This document shows positions 13,116 through 21,172 of a stretch of DNA of 29,759 nt, piece after piece; positions within the stretch are counted from its first letter, which is position 1; each line of letters starts with the position of its first letter. The notes under the pieces were generated by a model. The model was not told the origin of the DNA. It worked only from the letters and a program-made list of their open reading frames with translations, and did no database searches. A program made the position numbers and the translations under genes. The stretch is from a virus: positions 1 through 29,759 of the IMG/VR virus record IMGVR_UViG_3300009285_002434. The stretch is one strand, 5' to 3'.

Positions 13116-13384
13116 TGTCCGATGATGCGGCGAAGCATTTTGAGGTAGAGAAGCCAGGGGAAGAAATGCCCCAAGGTGGTCGGAGTGTCACGATGACGAT
13201 TACGCTCCATCCGAACGGGCAGATGGATTTTTCGCTCCCCACGGGCAATAAGATTTTAGGGTACGGGATGCTCGAGTGCGCCCGTGCCAAACTCGACGAA
13301 CTGCATCTGATCGAGAGCGCGAAGAAAGCACAGGCATCCCGTGGTGGGGTGGAGGGGTTGTTGAAGCGGATGAACGGGAGGTAA
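13115..13384 (+). CDS. 89-aa protein, unknown
   Basis: TAATG overlap at the start. The centre is a short beta hairpin (TMTITLHPNGQMDFSLP), followed by a helix (ARAKLDELHLIESAKKAQ) and the same 'GGVEGLLKRM' style ending as the previous gene has (GGTEGLLQRI). This shared tail suggests the two genes are related or share a partner. No function is recognised. Confidence 0.6.
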   Translation: MSDDAAKHFEVEKPGEEMPQGGRSVTMTITLHPNGQMDFSLPTGNKILGYGMLECARAKLDELHLIESAKKAQASRGGVEGLLKRMNGR

Positions 13385-13387
13385 GCG

Positions 13388-13558
13388 ATGCCAGCAGGCG
13401 GGAGTTATAGCGGTGGGAAAGTCGGGGATTCGGTGGCGAAGACGTTGAAGCGCAGTCCGGCAACGCGGGTAAGTTACGTCAACACCCGGCGGAGTCCAGC
13501 GATTGTGCCGGTGCAGGGGACGAAAGCGGGGACGGTGAAAGACCTGCCGAAGCCGTAA
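13388..13558 (+). CDS. 56-aa basic protein
   Basis: GGTAAGCG precedes ATG 13388. The product is Gly/Ser/Thr/Lys-rich with little hydrophobic core (MPAGGSYSGGKVGDS at the N-terminus). The N-terminal MPAG resembles that of the capsid protein, suggesting a shared translation start context. The stop overlaps the next ATG (TAATG). Function unknown. Confidence 0.5.
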   Translation: MPAGGSYSGGKVGDSVAKTLKRSPATRVSYVNTRRSPAIVPVQGTKAGTVKDLPKP

Positions 13559-13758
13559 TGCCCACCCCGCCAACCGACTGGAAGAACATGAAGAAAGTGT
13601 CGGATTGGTTCCAGCGGTCGATGGACAAGGAACGCGAGCGGCTGACCAATGCGCCGAAACCCCACAAGGGCGACCCCTTGAGCGTGCCGACGGCGTTTTC
13701 TAACTTTGCGCCGCCGTTACCCCCGGTGAAAAAGACCCATGCCCGTCGTCACCGTTAA
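13558..13758 (+). CDS. 66-aa helical protein, unknown
   Basis: TAATG overlap before and a 20-base overlap with the next gene. The N-terminal half is a charged amphipathic helix (MKKVSDWFQRSMDKERERL), the C-terminal half is Pro-rich and basic. It is one of a series of small head-region genes with no recognised family. Confidence 0.5.
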   Translation: MPTPPTDWKNMKKVSDWFQRSMDKERERLTNAPKPHKGDPLSVPTAFSNFAPPLPPVKKTHARRHR

Positions 13759-14188
13759 CGTCCCAGAGGCCAAAACTGACCCCGCGCTGAAAGCGTTGGT
13801 GCGGGAGTTTTCCGAGGCGGTGAAAACCCTGCGGGGCATGAAACCGCCGAAAGCGGATGCCCACGCGACGATGATGATGAAGTCGCAAGACCGCCTCCTG
13901 GCCTCGATTGAGCGGATGCTGGCGGTCGTCGGGAAGCTGGCGAAGCAGAAGCCCGAACCGGCGCACGACTTCACGGGGATGAAGACGTTGTTTTCCGGCA
14001 TTGCCAACGACCTCAAGGACGCGATGAAATCGGCCTACAAACCGTCTTCAGTCCGTCCGAACGTCACGGTGAAACCGCAAGTGACGGTCTCCTTGGGCGG
14101 GTTGGAAAAGAAGTTTGACCGCCTCGAAACCGCGATGCGGGAGAGCGGTGCGCGGGGACGCAACCGCACCTTTGGGTCAAACTTCTGA
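13739..14188 (+). CDS. 149-aa helical protein with basic tail
   Basis: The start lies inside the end of the previous gene. The centre is helical with repeated hydrophobic spacing (LVREFSEAVKTLRG, LLASIERMLAVVGKLAKQ), and the C-terminal part has a short beta element (VTVKPQVTVSLGG) followed by a helix and Arg/Gly tail. It has no Cys and no signal peptide. It may be a minor virion or assembly protein. The stop shares a base with the next ATG (TGATG). Confidence 0.55.
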   Translation: MPVVTVNVPEAKTDPALKALVREFSEAVKTLRGMKPPKADAHATMMMKSQDRLLASIERMLAVVGKLAKQKPEPAHDFTGMKTLFSGIANDLKDAMKSAYKPSSVRPNVTVKPQVTVSLGGLEKKFDRLETAMRESGARGRNRTFGSNF

Positions 14189-14496
14189 TGTGGGTGGTCG
14201 TGTTCTTGCTCTTCGCGCAGAACGCCTGGGCAGGGAACTTTCCTGGCGAGCAACCCGTCTATGGCCGCGACCAAGGGCGCACCACGCTGCTCTTTTATGT
14301 CGCAGCGGGAAACGGGGCGGGGAAAGTCGAATACATCTGCACCGCCGATGCGGGGACGGCGAGTTCCTCGGCGCGGTGGCAAATCTCTCGCCTGACCTAT
14401 GACAGCAGCGACCGCGTGTCCGAGATTGAATGGGCAGGGTCAACAGACAATTTTACGAACATTTGCGATAACCGTGCCAGCCTGACGTTCAACTGA
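14188..14496 (+). CDS. Exported virion-type domain protein
   Basis: The first 15 residues (MWVVVFLLFAQNAWA) are a short but clear signal peptide with an AWA-type cleavage site. The rest matches a small domain common in tailed-phage structural genes, 'KVEYIxxAxxGT...WQIxRLTYDS...I-W-A-G...F-x-x-I-x-D-N-R-A-S-L'. Here the positions after EYI and NI are Cys (CTADA, CDNRA), the only two in the mature protein, which could form a disulfide after export. Known family members are usually not exported. Role in the virion is unknown. Confidence 0.7.
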   Translation: MWVVVFLLFAQNAWAGNFPGEQPVYGRDQGRTTLLFYVAAGNGAGKVEYICTADAGTASSSARWQISRLTYDSSDRVSEIEWAGSTDNFTNICDNRASLTFN

Positions 14497-14612
14497 TGCC
14501 TGCGAACAAGAATTGGAACGCGCAGCAAACACGCACGCAACCCAAGTTTGAGGGACGACCAGCCTTCATGGTCAACAAGAAAAAGACCAAGAAAAAGAAA
14601 CAGTCGTACTAG
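14496..14612 (+). CDS. 38-aa Lys-rich micro-protein
   Basis: TGATG overlap with the previous gene; ends at TAG 14612. The C-terminus is KKKTKKKKQSY, strongly basic. It is the last gene before the strong terminator at 14659. It may bind DNA or RNA. Its reality rests on the overlap and on the lack of any gap in this gene series. Confidence 0.5.
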   Translation: MPANKNWNAQQTRTQPKFEGRPAFMVNKKKTKKKKQSY

Positions 14613-14617
14613 TTTGT

Positions 14618-14645
14618 AGGGTTTCGGCTCGCTACCGAAATCCCC
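14618..14645 (+). other. RNA hairpin upstream of terminator
   Basis: GGGTTTCGG pairs with CCGAAATCCC (one bulged base) around a 7-nt loop. It sits just before an outer pairing CCAACGA (14644-14650) with TCGTTGG (14698-14704) that would enclose the terminator. This could be an antitermination or processing signal. Confidence 0.45.
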
Positions 14646-14658
14646 AACGAGGTTTGAG

Positions 14659-14698
14659 AGCGGCTATTGGGAGCCCAATCTCCTGATAGCCGCTTTTT
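14659..14698 (+). terminator. Strong intrinsic terminator within the structural region
   Basis: AGCGGCTAT (14659-14667) pairs with ATAGCCGCT (14686-14694); the stem continues inward through two wobble pairs to GGAG/CTCC, about 15 bp, with loop CCCAAT, followed by five T. It separates the terminase/portal gene block from scaffold and capsid. No clear promoter is visible in 14699-14778. Confidence 0.88.
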
Positions 14699-14778
14699 CG
14701 TTGGTGTTCAGCGACGGACGCACCCGCCCCCTCGTCCAGGGCATGACGTAGCCGACCTCGTCACGGCAAGGAGGCACC

Positions 14779-15654
14779 ATGCCAGTCGAAGACGAGGCCC
14801 AGCGTGAGACCTTCGGGGACGCCCCCGGCTGGTCGGATCGAGAAACCACGACGGAGCCTCAAAAGAAGGGTGTAGCGGGAGCCTCGCCCACTCCAGACGC
14901 AGAACCCGCCCCGTCAGCGGAACCCTCTCAGGATGAGGGGTCATCGGTCGAACCGGCACCGGAGCAGGCACCTCCGACACCAAGCCAGCCGGAACCCGCC
15001 GATGTGCCGTTCAACCAGCATCCACGGTGGATTGAGCGGCAACGGGAATTGGAAGAGGCTCGGCGACAGCGGGATGAGGCCATGCGCCTCGCGCAAGAGG
15101 CGGTCTCGCGTCCTGTCCAAGCCGTTCAGCCGTCGGCTCCGCAGGTTGACCCGTGGGAGCGGTTGGTCAACGACCCCGACCCCGTGACCGCGCAGGGATG
15201 GAGAAATCTCCAGTCCCTTATGCAACACGAGCGGCGTCAAGCGAAGCTGGAGGCGGTGCAAGAACTCCAGCCCGTGATTCAAGCGGGCATGGAGAAGTTG
15301 GCGCAATTTGACCTGCGGGACTTCCGCAAGGAGAACCCCGACATCAAGCCGGGGTCGGCGGACGAGCAGCAGATTGTGTCCTACATGAACGGACAGGTGG
15401 ACGGGGTGCGGCACCCCTTGGAAAGCGCAAAGCGCAATGTGCTCTTTGACCGGCTGAAAACCGAAGTCACTTCCCTGAAAACGAAACAGGCCGCGATTCC
15501 CCAGAAACGGGCCGCGGCGTCCTCAGAGTCCTCGGCGGGCATCCCTGCCGGGGCGGGACTGCCCCCGAAACCCGGCGATTGGCGCGAACGCGCTGGCGCG
15601 GTGGTGGATAAGGGGGGTTCCATGATGGACGCGGCGAAAGCCATTTTTGGGTGA
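14779..15654 (+). CDS. Probable scaffolding protein
   Basis: GGCAAGGAGGCACC gives a strong start at 14779. The 291-aa protein has an acidic, Pro/Glu-rich N-terminal third, a long charged coiled coil near residues 85-110 (ERQRELEEARRQRDEAMRLA), and a helical C-terminal part (ELQPVIQAGMEKLAQFDLRD). No Cys is present. Composition, size and the place directly before the major capsid gene are those of a head scaffold. It would line the inside of the procapsid and leave or be cleaved before packaging. No protease gene is seen nearby. Confidence 0.75.
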   Translation: MPVEDEAQRETFGDAPGWSDRETTTEPQKKGVAGASPTPDAEPAPSAEPSQDEGSSVEPAPEQAPPTPSQPEPADVPFNQHPRWIERQRELEEARRQRDEAMRLAQEAVSRPVQAVQPSAPQVDPWERLVNDPDPVTAQGWRNLQSLMQHERRQAKLEAVQELQPVIQAGMEKLAQFDLRDFRKENPDIKPGSADEQQIVSYMNGQVDGVRHPLESAKRNVLFDRLKTEVTSLKTKQAAIPQKRAAASSESSAGIPAGAGLPPKPGDWRERAGAVVDKGGSMMDAAKAIFG

Positions 15655-15677
15655 CACGGCATACCTAGGAAGACGCG

Positions 15678-16628
15678 ATGCCAGCAGGGACAAACTTTGC
15701 GACGGCACAGACATCGCGTACGCAACCGAACTTCGGCGACGAAGTCTTTGACGGAATTTCCAGCAATAACGCGCTCGTCTGGGTGCTCCGTCAACAGGGG
15801 AACATCAAGGTCTCGGACGGGGGGCGCACCTTTACCCACCCGTTGCACTTCGCCTTGAACTCCTCGTTTGCGGCGCGCAATCACGACGCCACCATTCCGA
15901 CCCCCGACCCGCAGACCCACACGCACTCGGAATGGAATGTTCGCACGATTAGCGGGTCGATTACGCTCTACAAGCTCCACCAGGCGATGAACCAGGGCAA
16001 GGCGGTTATCCTGAAGTACCTGGAGGAGAAGCGGCAGTCGTCCACGGTCTCCGTGACGGAGATTTTGGGCGACGAGCTCGTGGATGGCTCCGGCACGGCC
16101 CCCTCGTGGGACTCGCTGGAAACCATCATTTCCGGCACCAACACGACCACCGTGGGCGGGATTGCGGGCTCGGATGCCACGTGGCAGAACTATTCGGCGG
16201 CCACGGGTGGGGCGTTTAACACAAGCAACAACGGCATTACCGCGTGGGATGCGGCTGTCCGAGGCACCACGTTCGGCAACCAAAGCCCCACGGTCGTCCT
16301 GACCACCTCGGCGGTGTTCGGGCTCTATTACATCAGCCAAGCAGGAGCCATCCGTTACTACAACGAGCAGTTGGCCGACGCCCACTTCGAGCACTTGAAC
16401 TTCGGGCGGCGACCGGTCTTGTGGGACGACAACATTGACGCCGGGTTGACCTACTTCGTCAACACGCGAAGCCTGTGGCTTCAGGTGTTGCGGCAGGGCA
16501 ACCTCGTGACGACGGAGTTCGAGCCTGCCGTCACACAGTTGTCGAACGTGGCGCTGATGTATCTCTTTGGCAACCTGACGACCGGCAACCGACGCACGCA
16601 AGGCGTCGTGACCGGCCAAACCAGCTAA
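15678..16628 (+). CDS. Major capsid protein (HK97-type)
   Basis: The 316-aa protein has the features of a common podovirus/siphovirus capsid family: the N-arm (FDGISSNNALVWVLRQQGNI), an early 'GGRTFTHPLHFALN' element, the helix-rich middle (LYKLHQAMNQGKAVILKYLEE), 'SPTVVLTTSAVFGLYY' near residue 210, and the C-terminal ending VALMYLFGNLTTGNRRTQGV. These fit the HK97 fold. There is no Cys and no delta domain or protease nearby. It is the main shell protein and follows the scaffold. The large minus-strand frame across it is a codon shadow. Confidence 0.85.
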   Translation: MPAGTNFATAQTSRTQPNFGDEVFDGISSNNALVWVLRQQGNIKVSDGGRTFTHPLHFALNSSFAARNHDATIPTPDPQTHTHSEWNVRTISGSITLYKLHQAMNQGKAVILKYLEEKRQSSTVSVTEILGDELVDGSGTAPSWDSLETIISGTNTTTVGGIAGSDATWQNYSAATGGAFNTSNNGITAWDAAVRGTTFGNQSPTVVLTTSAVFGLYYISQAGAIRYYNEQLADAHFEHLNFGRRPVLWDDNIDAGLTYFVNTRSLWLQVLRQGNLVTTEFEPAVTQLSNVALMYLFGNLTTGNRRTQGVVTGQTS

Positions 16629-16640
16629 GAGGAGATGACG

Positions 16641-17153
16641 ATGCAGAAACTTCTTTTCGCACTCGCCCTCCTTTTGGCAGGGAGTGGCGTCGCCTTCGCG
16701 GACAGCATCCCGACCGTGGTGGATGCGCAGGCGGGGGGTGGACGGAACGTCTGGACGATGACGGTGTTCAACGACTCCGGCGAAACGATTCAGTCGGGGG
16801 AAATTGCTGTATGGGATCAAGCGGATTCAGACGTAGAAGATGGTGGGCTTCCGTATGTCACCCTTGCTGCGGTGAATTCCAGTCCCTATACGGCTGGGGT
16901 CATCTTGAACACCTGCGCCAACCAGACGCAGTGTGAAATGGCCGTTATGGGCATTACCAAGGTGCGGTGTCTGGACTCGTCTGCCGCAGTTACGGAAGGC
17001 GACTTGGTTGGCACCACGAGCTTTGATGCAGGCTTGTGTGGCGACCATACCGCCGGGGCAGACAACCGAGCCGTTGGGATTGCCTTGGAAGCTGGGAACA
17101 CGACCGATTATGAGTATATCGACGTGTTCGTTTACCCAGGCGACGGGCAGTAA
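16641..17153 (+). CDS. Exported decoration-like capsid protein
   Basis: ATG 16641 is used because AAGAGGAG lies at good spacing; ATG 16635 touches that site. The N-terminus MQKLLFALALLLAGSGVAFA is a textbook signal peptide. The mature part has the beta-rich 'V-T-E-G-D-L-V-G-T-T-S ... R-A-V-G-I-A-L-E-A-G' ending found in DUF2190-like capsid decoration proteins. Four Cys (TCANQTQC, RCLDSS, LCGDH) are in the mature part. Location right after the capsid gene supports a head decoration role. Export is unexpected for such a protein. Confidence 0.7.
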   Translation: MQKLLFALALLLAGSGVAFADSIPTVVDAQAGGGRNVWTMTVFNDSGETIQSGEIAVWDQADSDVEDGGLPYVTLAAVNSSPYTAGVILNTCANQTQCEMAVMGITKVRCLDSSAAVTEGDLVGTTSFDAGLCGDHTAGADNRAVGIALEAGNTTDYEYIDVFVYPGDGQ

Positions 17154-17157
17154 GTGA

Positions 17158-18339
17158 ATGCGATGGCGGCAGGCGGGCTGGGGGCTCTTCCTGGCTGGCC
17201 TGCCGCTGTCGCCTCTTTTAATCGGGCCGTTGACCGGCCACAAGATTGATTTATGGCACAGTCAAGCATGGTGGACGCACCTCTGGCTCATTCTCCTCGT
17301 GGGGATGTCGCTCTCATCGGGGACGTGTCAGGTTGTCCGCAATCTGCCCCTAGCGTGCTGGACGGTCTGGATGGGGGGCTGGTGGGCGGTGTCGTTTCTC
17401 CGCTCCATCATGTCGTCCCAGGGCTACGACCTAGCCCAGATGCTGGGAATCCTGCACCTCGCAACGGGATTGGTTGCGTACCTTCTTGCGACCCAAGTGA
17501 CCCGCGAGGAGTGGCCGACCATCCTCCGATGGGTGGCACGAACGGGCGTCGTGTTGAGCGTGTATGGGCTCTTGCAGGCGGCAGGCTTTGAGCAGTTTTT
17601 CACGGATATCATTCATCATGCGAAGAACCGCCGGGTCTTGGGGACGATTGGCAACCCCTCCCACTACGCGGCGTACCTGTCATGCGTCCTGCCCTGTGTA
17701 TTAGGACAGTCCGGCAGACAGTGGAAGGTTGGCGCGGGTCTTGTGCTGACGGCGATTGTCGTCAGCCGGTCGTTGGGCGGCATGGTGGCGGCGGCCCTCG
17801 TCCTGCTGGTGTGGTGGTGGTGCCGCAACCGAAAACTCTTTTGGTGGGGGCTGGCGGGTATCGGCGGGTTGGCAGGGCTTCAGTACGCCGTGGATGTGTG
17901 GGGCTTACAGCATGGGCACAGCACCCCGGTCTTTAGCATGAGCGGACGGCTCTTGCGGTGGGGGCTGTTTCTCGACCTCTTTCGTGAGCGGCTGATTACC
18001 GGCTCCGGCCCAGGAGCGATTTTGGCGCTCTCACAAACGATACCCAATGATGAAAAGCACCCGTTATACCACTGGCGGCATTGTCATAACGAGTATCTGC
18101 AACTGCTTATCGAGCAGGGCGTGGTGGGCTTGGCTGCGGTGGGGTGGATGCTGACGGACTGGTGGCGTAAGGCGTGGGCGTTTCGATATGACCGCACCGC
18201 GCTCATGTTGACCTTAGTCGGAGTCGCCTTTCTCTGCAACGCGGTCTACAACTTTCCCGCCCATTTGTGGATCATGGCCTCGTTGGGGCTGGTGGCCTAC
18301 GGGGGCATCTATGGATATTGGAGTGAACGGACGGCATAA
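17158..18339 (+). CDS. O-antigen ligase/polymerase homologue (Wzy_C)
   Basis: The 393-aa protein has around ten hydrophobic membrane segments and the WaaL/Wzy_C signature: GTIGNPSHYAAYL (about 162-174), SGRLLRW (262-268), TGSGPG (281-286) and HCHNEYLQLLIEQGVVGL (308-325), with the conserved HNEYLQ on the large periplasmic loop. Such enzymes join or polymerise O-antigen at the periplasmic face. The gene is sandwiched with no gap between the decoration gene (4 bases before) and the adaptor (its TAA is directly followed by the next ATG). So it is a settled member of the virion operon rather than a loose insertion. It likely alters host LPS, for superinfection exclusion or to release progeny. Confidence 0.82.
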   Translation: MRWRQAGWGLFLAGLPLSPLLIGPLTGHKIDLWHSQAWWTHLWLILLVGMSLSSGTCQVVRNLPLACWTVWMGGWWAVSFLRSIMSSQGYDLAQMLGILHLATGLVAYLLATQVTREEWPTILRWVARTGVVLSVYGLLQAAGFEQFFTDIIHHAKNRRVLGTIGNPSHYAAYLSCVLPCVLGQSGRQWKVGAGLVLTAIVVSRSLGGMVAAALVLLVWWWCRNRKLFWWGLAGIGGLAGLQYAVDVWGLQHGHSTPVFSMSGRLLRWGLFLDLFRERLITGSGPGAILALSQTIPNDEKHPLYHWRHCHNEYLQLLIEQGVVGLAAVGWMLTDWWRKAWAFRYDRTALMLTLVGVAFLCNAVYNFPAHLWIMASLGLVAYGGIYGYWSERTA

Positions 18340-19332
18340 ATGGCAGCCCTGACGACCCTCAAGCAACTGCGAGACCACGTCGCCTCCACGGTGCGTGAGA
18401 CGCAAATTAGCGACTTGATTGATGCGTACATCAACCAAACCGCCCTCGACCTCTGGCTCTTTCATCCGTGGACATTTCGGCGCAAGCGCCTGACGTTTGC
18501 GACAGTCCTTGACCAAGAATTTTACAATCTCGACTCCGAGATTGACGAGATCGCGGTCTTACGGCAAATCTCCACCCCCGTCCGGCTCATCTACATTCCC
18601 GATTCATTGTTCTACAAGACCGTCCCGAACCCGGAAGACCAGGGCAGCGGGGTGCCGCGCTACTACCGCCGGTGGGAAGAAACGGGGTTTGGGACGAACC
18701 TTGCCGCCGCCGATACCGTCTATGTCAGCTCCTCCTCCACCTCGGACGGTTCCTCGTTTACGGTGCGGATTCGAGGACGCAATTCCAGCGGGGAAGTCAT
18801 CGAGGAAACCTTGACCCTCAATGGGACGACCTCGGTGACGAGCACAACGACGTGGGCGGCAGATGGGTTGTTTCAAATCTCCAAGTCTGGCACAACCACC
18901 GGCACCGTGACTTGTTACCGCACGACCGGGGCCACCGTCCTGGCGGAGATGGAGCCGAACAATCTTGCCCCCCGGTTTATCCGCATCGGGCTATTTCCCA
19001 TCCCCTCCTCGGCGGTGACGATGTATCTGGAATACTACGAGCGGTTCCGCTATCTCGTCCACAACACCGATGTCCCCCAGATGGATCACAAATGGAACGG
19101 GGTGCTGTTGGAAGGCACGTTGGCAAAGGCGTGGGAATACAAGCAAAGCGCCTCGCTCTCGACCCAACACTTGACGATGTACGAAGCGGGCAAGGTGCGG
19201 ATGCGGATGCAGGATGAACGGAACATGGACTATATCCCGGTCTTGGAGCGCCGGGTGCGGATGCGCCCGATGGTGCGCCGGTACAGCGATTCCGTGAGCG
19301 ACAACTTCCCGGTCTATGGCGTGGGGTACTAG
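18340..19332 (+). CDS. Head-to-tail adaptor with inserted Ig-like domain
   Basis: The N-terminus (LRDHVASTVRETQISDLIDAYINQTALDLWLFHPW) and the C-terminal part (VTMYLEYYERFRYLVHNTDVPQ, KAWEYKQSASLSTQHL) match podovirus adaptor proteins of the P22 gp4-like kind. Between residues of about 125 and 195 a beta-rich segment (FTVRIRGRNSSGEVIEETL, then a Ser/Thr-rich strand series) looks like an inserted Ig-like domain, of the type that often decorates phage virions. There is one Cys and no signal peptide. It would sit between portal and hub. It overlaps the hub gene by 17 bases. Confidence 0.65.
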   Translation: MAALTTLKQLRDHVASTVRETQISDLIDAYINQTALDLWLFHPWTFRRKRLTFATVLDQEFYNLDSEIDEIAVLRQISTPVRLIYIPDSLFYKTVPNPEDQGSGVPRYYRRWEETGFGTNLAAADTVYVSSSSTSDGSSFTVRIRGRNSSGEVIEETLTLNGTTSVTSTTTWAADGLFQISKSGTTTGTVTCYRTTGATVLAEMEPNNLAPRFIRIGLFPIPSSAVTMYLEYYERFRYLVHNTDVPQMDHKWNGVLLEGTLAKAWEYKQSASLSTQHLTMYEAGKVRMRMQDERNMDYIPVLERRVRMRPMVRRYSDSVSDNFPVYGVGY

Positions 19333-21172
19333 ATGCCTGGTCGCGCTACTGTTGGTAGCGACGCCGGTTTGGGCGCAGGACGAGTGGCAAACCTACCCGG
19401 CCACGGGCGGGGTCGTGCCGTTTCTCGGCTTGGACGATTCCTCCGCTCCCACCCAAGTCCAAGACGGACGCGCCCAAGACCTCCAGAACGTCGTACTCTC
19501 TGCCTCCCGCGACCTGCGGCAACGCTACGGTTCCAGCCGGGTCGGGCTGACGCTCGACATCGCGGGGGAAGACCCGCAAGCCGTCACGGGGCTCTACTAC
19601 ACGAAGTTCTCGGACGGTACCGAGCGGATTCTTGGCACGATTTCCAGCCGCTTCGTGCGGCTCTCCGGCTCGACCTGGGTGTCGAATACCGCGTCGGGGG
19701 CGGTGGCGATTACGGGCGGGCAGAACAATCAATTCGTCTTTACGACCGCCTTCGACAACGTAATTCTCACCAACGATGTCAACCCCCCCATCCGCTACAC
19801 GTCAGACAACAAATATACCGCCTGGGAGTTTGGGGGGTTGGGGACGGATACGCCTACAGCAGTCAAGGTTGTGGCCTTCTTCAAGAATTATCTCCTCGTC
19901 GCCAACACGGTGGAGAACAGTGTCGAGCATCCCACCCGCATCCGGTGGTCGAATGTGGGGGAGGTCAACGTCTGGACAGAGGACGACCGGGTCGATATTG
20001 CGGCCTTAGGCGGGCAAGAAATCAACTGTGTGGGGGAACTCTACGACAACCTCTACATCGGGTTGACCGATTCGGTCTACAAAGTCTCCTTGGTGGGGGG
20101 GGACGGGGTCTTTCAGATCAGCAAGGTGACGGACGATATCGGGTGTATTGCCAAAAACTCCGTGCAGTCCATTACGCTGACCAACGCCCAGAACGGGCTC
20201 ATCTTTCTCGACAAGGACAAGCGTATCTACTTCTTCAACGGGATTGTGGCGCAGGACGTGTCCGCACTCATCGAAACGACGATGACCGGCTTATCGGGGT
20301 CGCGGCTGCAATATGCAGTCAGTACGGATACCAACAGCGATTACCTGTTGTGCATAACAGACGCGACGGGGTCGGGCAACAATCTCTGCCTCGACTTAGA
20401 GTACGAATTGGGCGAATGGACGAAGCACGTCAACATCAACGCCAACGCGATGGCACACGTCTTGGACAGCAACGCCCAAGACCAGGTGTATTGGGGCAGC
20501 GACAAGGCGTTTGTCTATCAGTACGAGGACGCCGACCTGCGGGACGATGTGGGCTCGGCCACGGGGACGGTCAGCAACGTCGGGACGTACTCGACCCCCT
20601 TTCAAGCATCGGCCTCCATCCTTTATCTCACCTCCGGCTCCACGGCAATGGTGTCAGGAGAGTTGGCGGGAGCGCCGTTGGAACTGACCAGCGGGACGGG
20701 ATCGGGGCAGACGAATACCGTCATCTACAACACCACCTCCGGCCTCGTCGTGTCGGATGCGTGGGCAACGACCCCCGATGCGACGACCGTGCTGGAAGTC
20801 GGCGCGATCGACAGTTTCTACACGACGAAGTGGTACGACTTCGGCGAACCCGTCCGGCTCAAGCACTTCGGGGAAACGTACTTGTGGGGCGATGCGGATA
20901 TTCCCTCGACCCACTCGATTGCCTACGCCAACGATTTTTCCAGCGATGTGGAAACCGTGGTGGTGGCACAGTCCGCATCTGCGACATCTTCGGCTTGGGG
21001 CTCGGCGGTGTGGGGGGTGTCGCTGTGGGGGGATGTCGATGCGATTTTCCGGCAAGTCAAGGTGTCGGGGCAGGGGCGGTTTCACCGGTTGAAGTTCTCA
21101 GAAGATGACCCTGGACAGACGTTTCGTTGGTTTGGCTGGACTCCTTTGTATCGCGCTGGGGAGCGCAACTAA
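19316..21172 (+). CDS. Exported beta-propeller-like tail hub
   Basis: Starts at ATG 19316, inside the adaptor gene. Residues of about 1-20 (GTRCLVALLLVATPVWAQ) form a signal peptide with a VWA cleavage site. The mature part (618 aa in total) reads as repeated blades with 'DGRAQDLQNVVLSASRDLRQ', 'YDNLYIGLTDSVYKVSL', 'NGLIFLDKDKRIYFFNG' and 'VYWGSDKAFVYQYEDAD', in the style of P22 gp10-like hub/stabilisation proteins. Four Cys lie in the mature part (INCVGE, IGCIAKN, LLCITD, NNLCLDL). The signal peptide on a tail hub is unusual. It overlaps the next gene by 68 bases. Confidence 0.62.
   Translation: MAWGTRCLVALLLVATPVWAQDEWQTYPATGGVVPFLGLDDSSAPTQVQDGRAQDLQNVVLSASRDLRQRYGSSRVGLTLDIAGEDPQAVTGLYYTKFSDGTERILGTISSRFVRLSGSTWVSNTASGAVAITGGQNNQFVFTTAFDNVILTNDVNPPIRYTSDNKYTAWEFGGLGTDTPTAVKVVAFFKNYLLVANTVENSVEHPTRIRWSNVGEVNVWTEDDRVDIAALGGQEINCVGELYDNLYIGLTDSVYKVSLVGGDGVFQISKVTDDIGCIAKNSVQSITLTNAQNGLIFLDKDKRIYFFNGIVAQDVSALIETTMTGLSGSRLQYAVSTDTNSDYLLCITDATGSGNNLCLDLEYELGEWTKHVNINANAMAHVLDSNAQDQVYWGSDKAFVYQYEDADLRDDVGSATGTVSNVGTYSTPFQASASILYLTSGSTAMVSGELAGAPLELTSGTGSGQTNTVIYNTTSGLVVSDAWATTPDATTVLEVGAIDSFYTTKWYDFGEPVRLKHFGETYLWGDADIPSTHSIAYANDFSSDVETVVVAQSASATSSAWGSAVWGVSLWGDVDAIFRQVKVSGQGRFHRLKFSEDDPGQTFRWFGWTPLYRAGERN

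Noticed and set aside
15381-16820. 479-aa open frame antisense to scaffold and capsid
   Set aside because: Spans the well-supported capsid gene; Arg/His/Val-rich shadow with no start signal.
19333-21108. 591-aa frame within the hub gene
   Set aside because: Arg/Gly/His-rich alternate frame of a GC-rich gene; the hub frame has clear protein text and a signal peptide.
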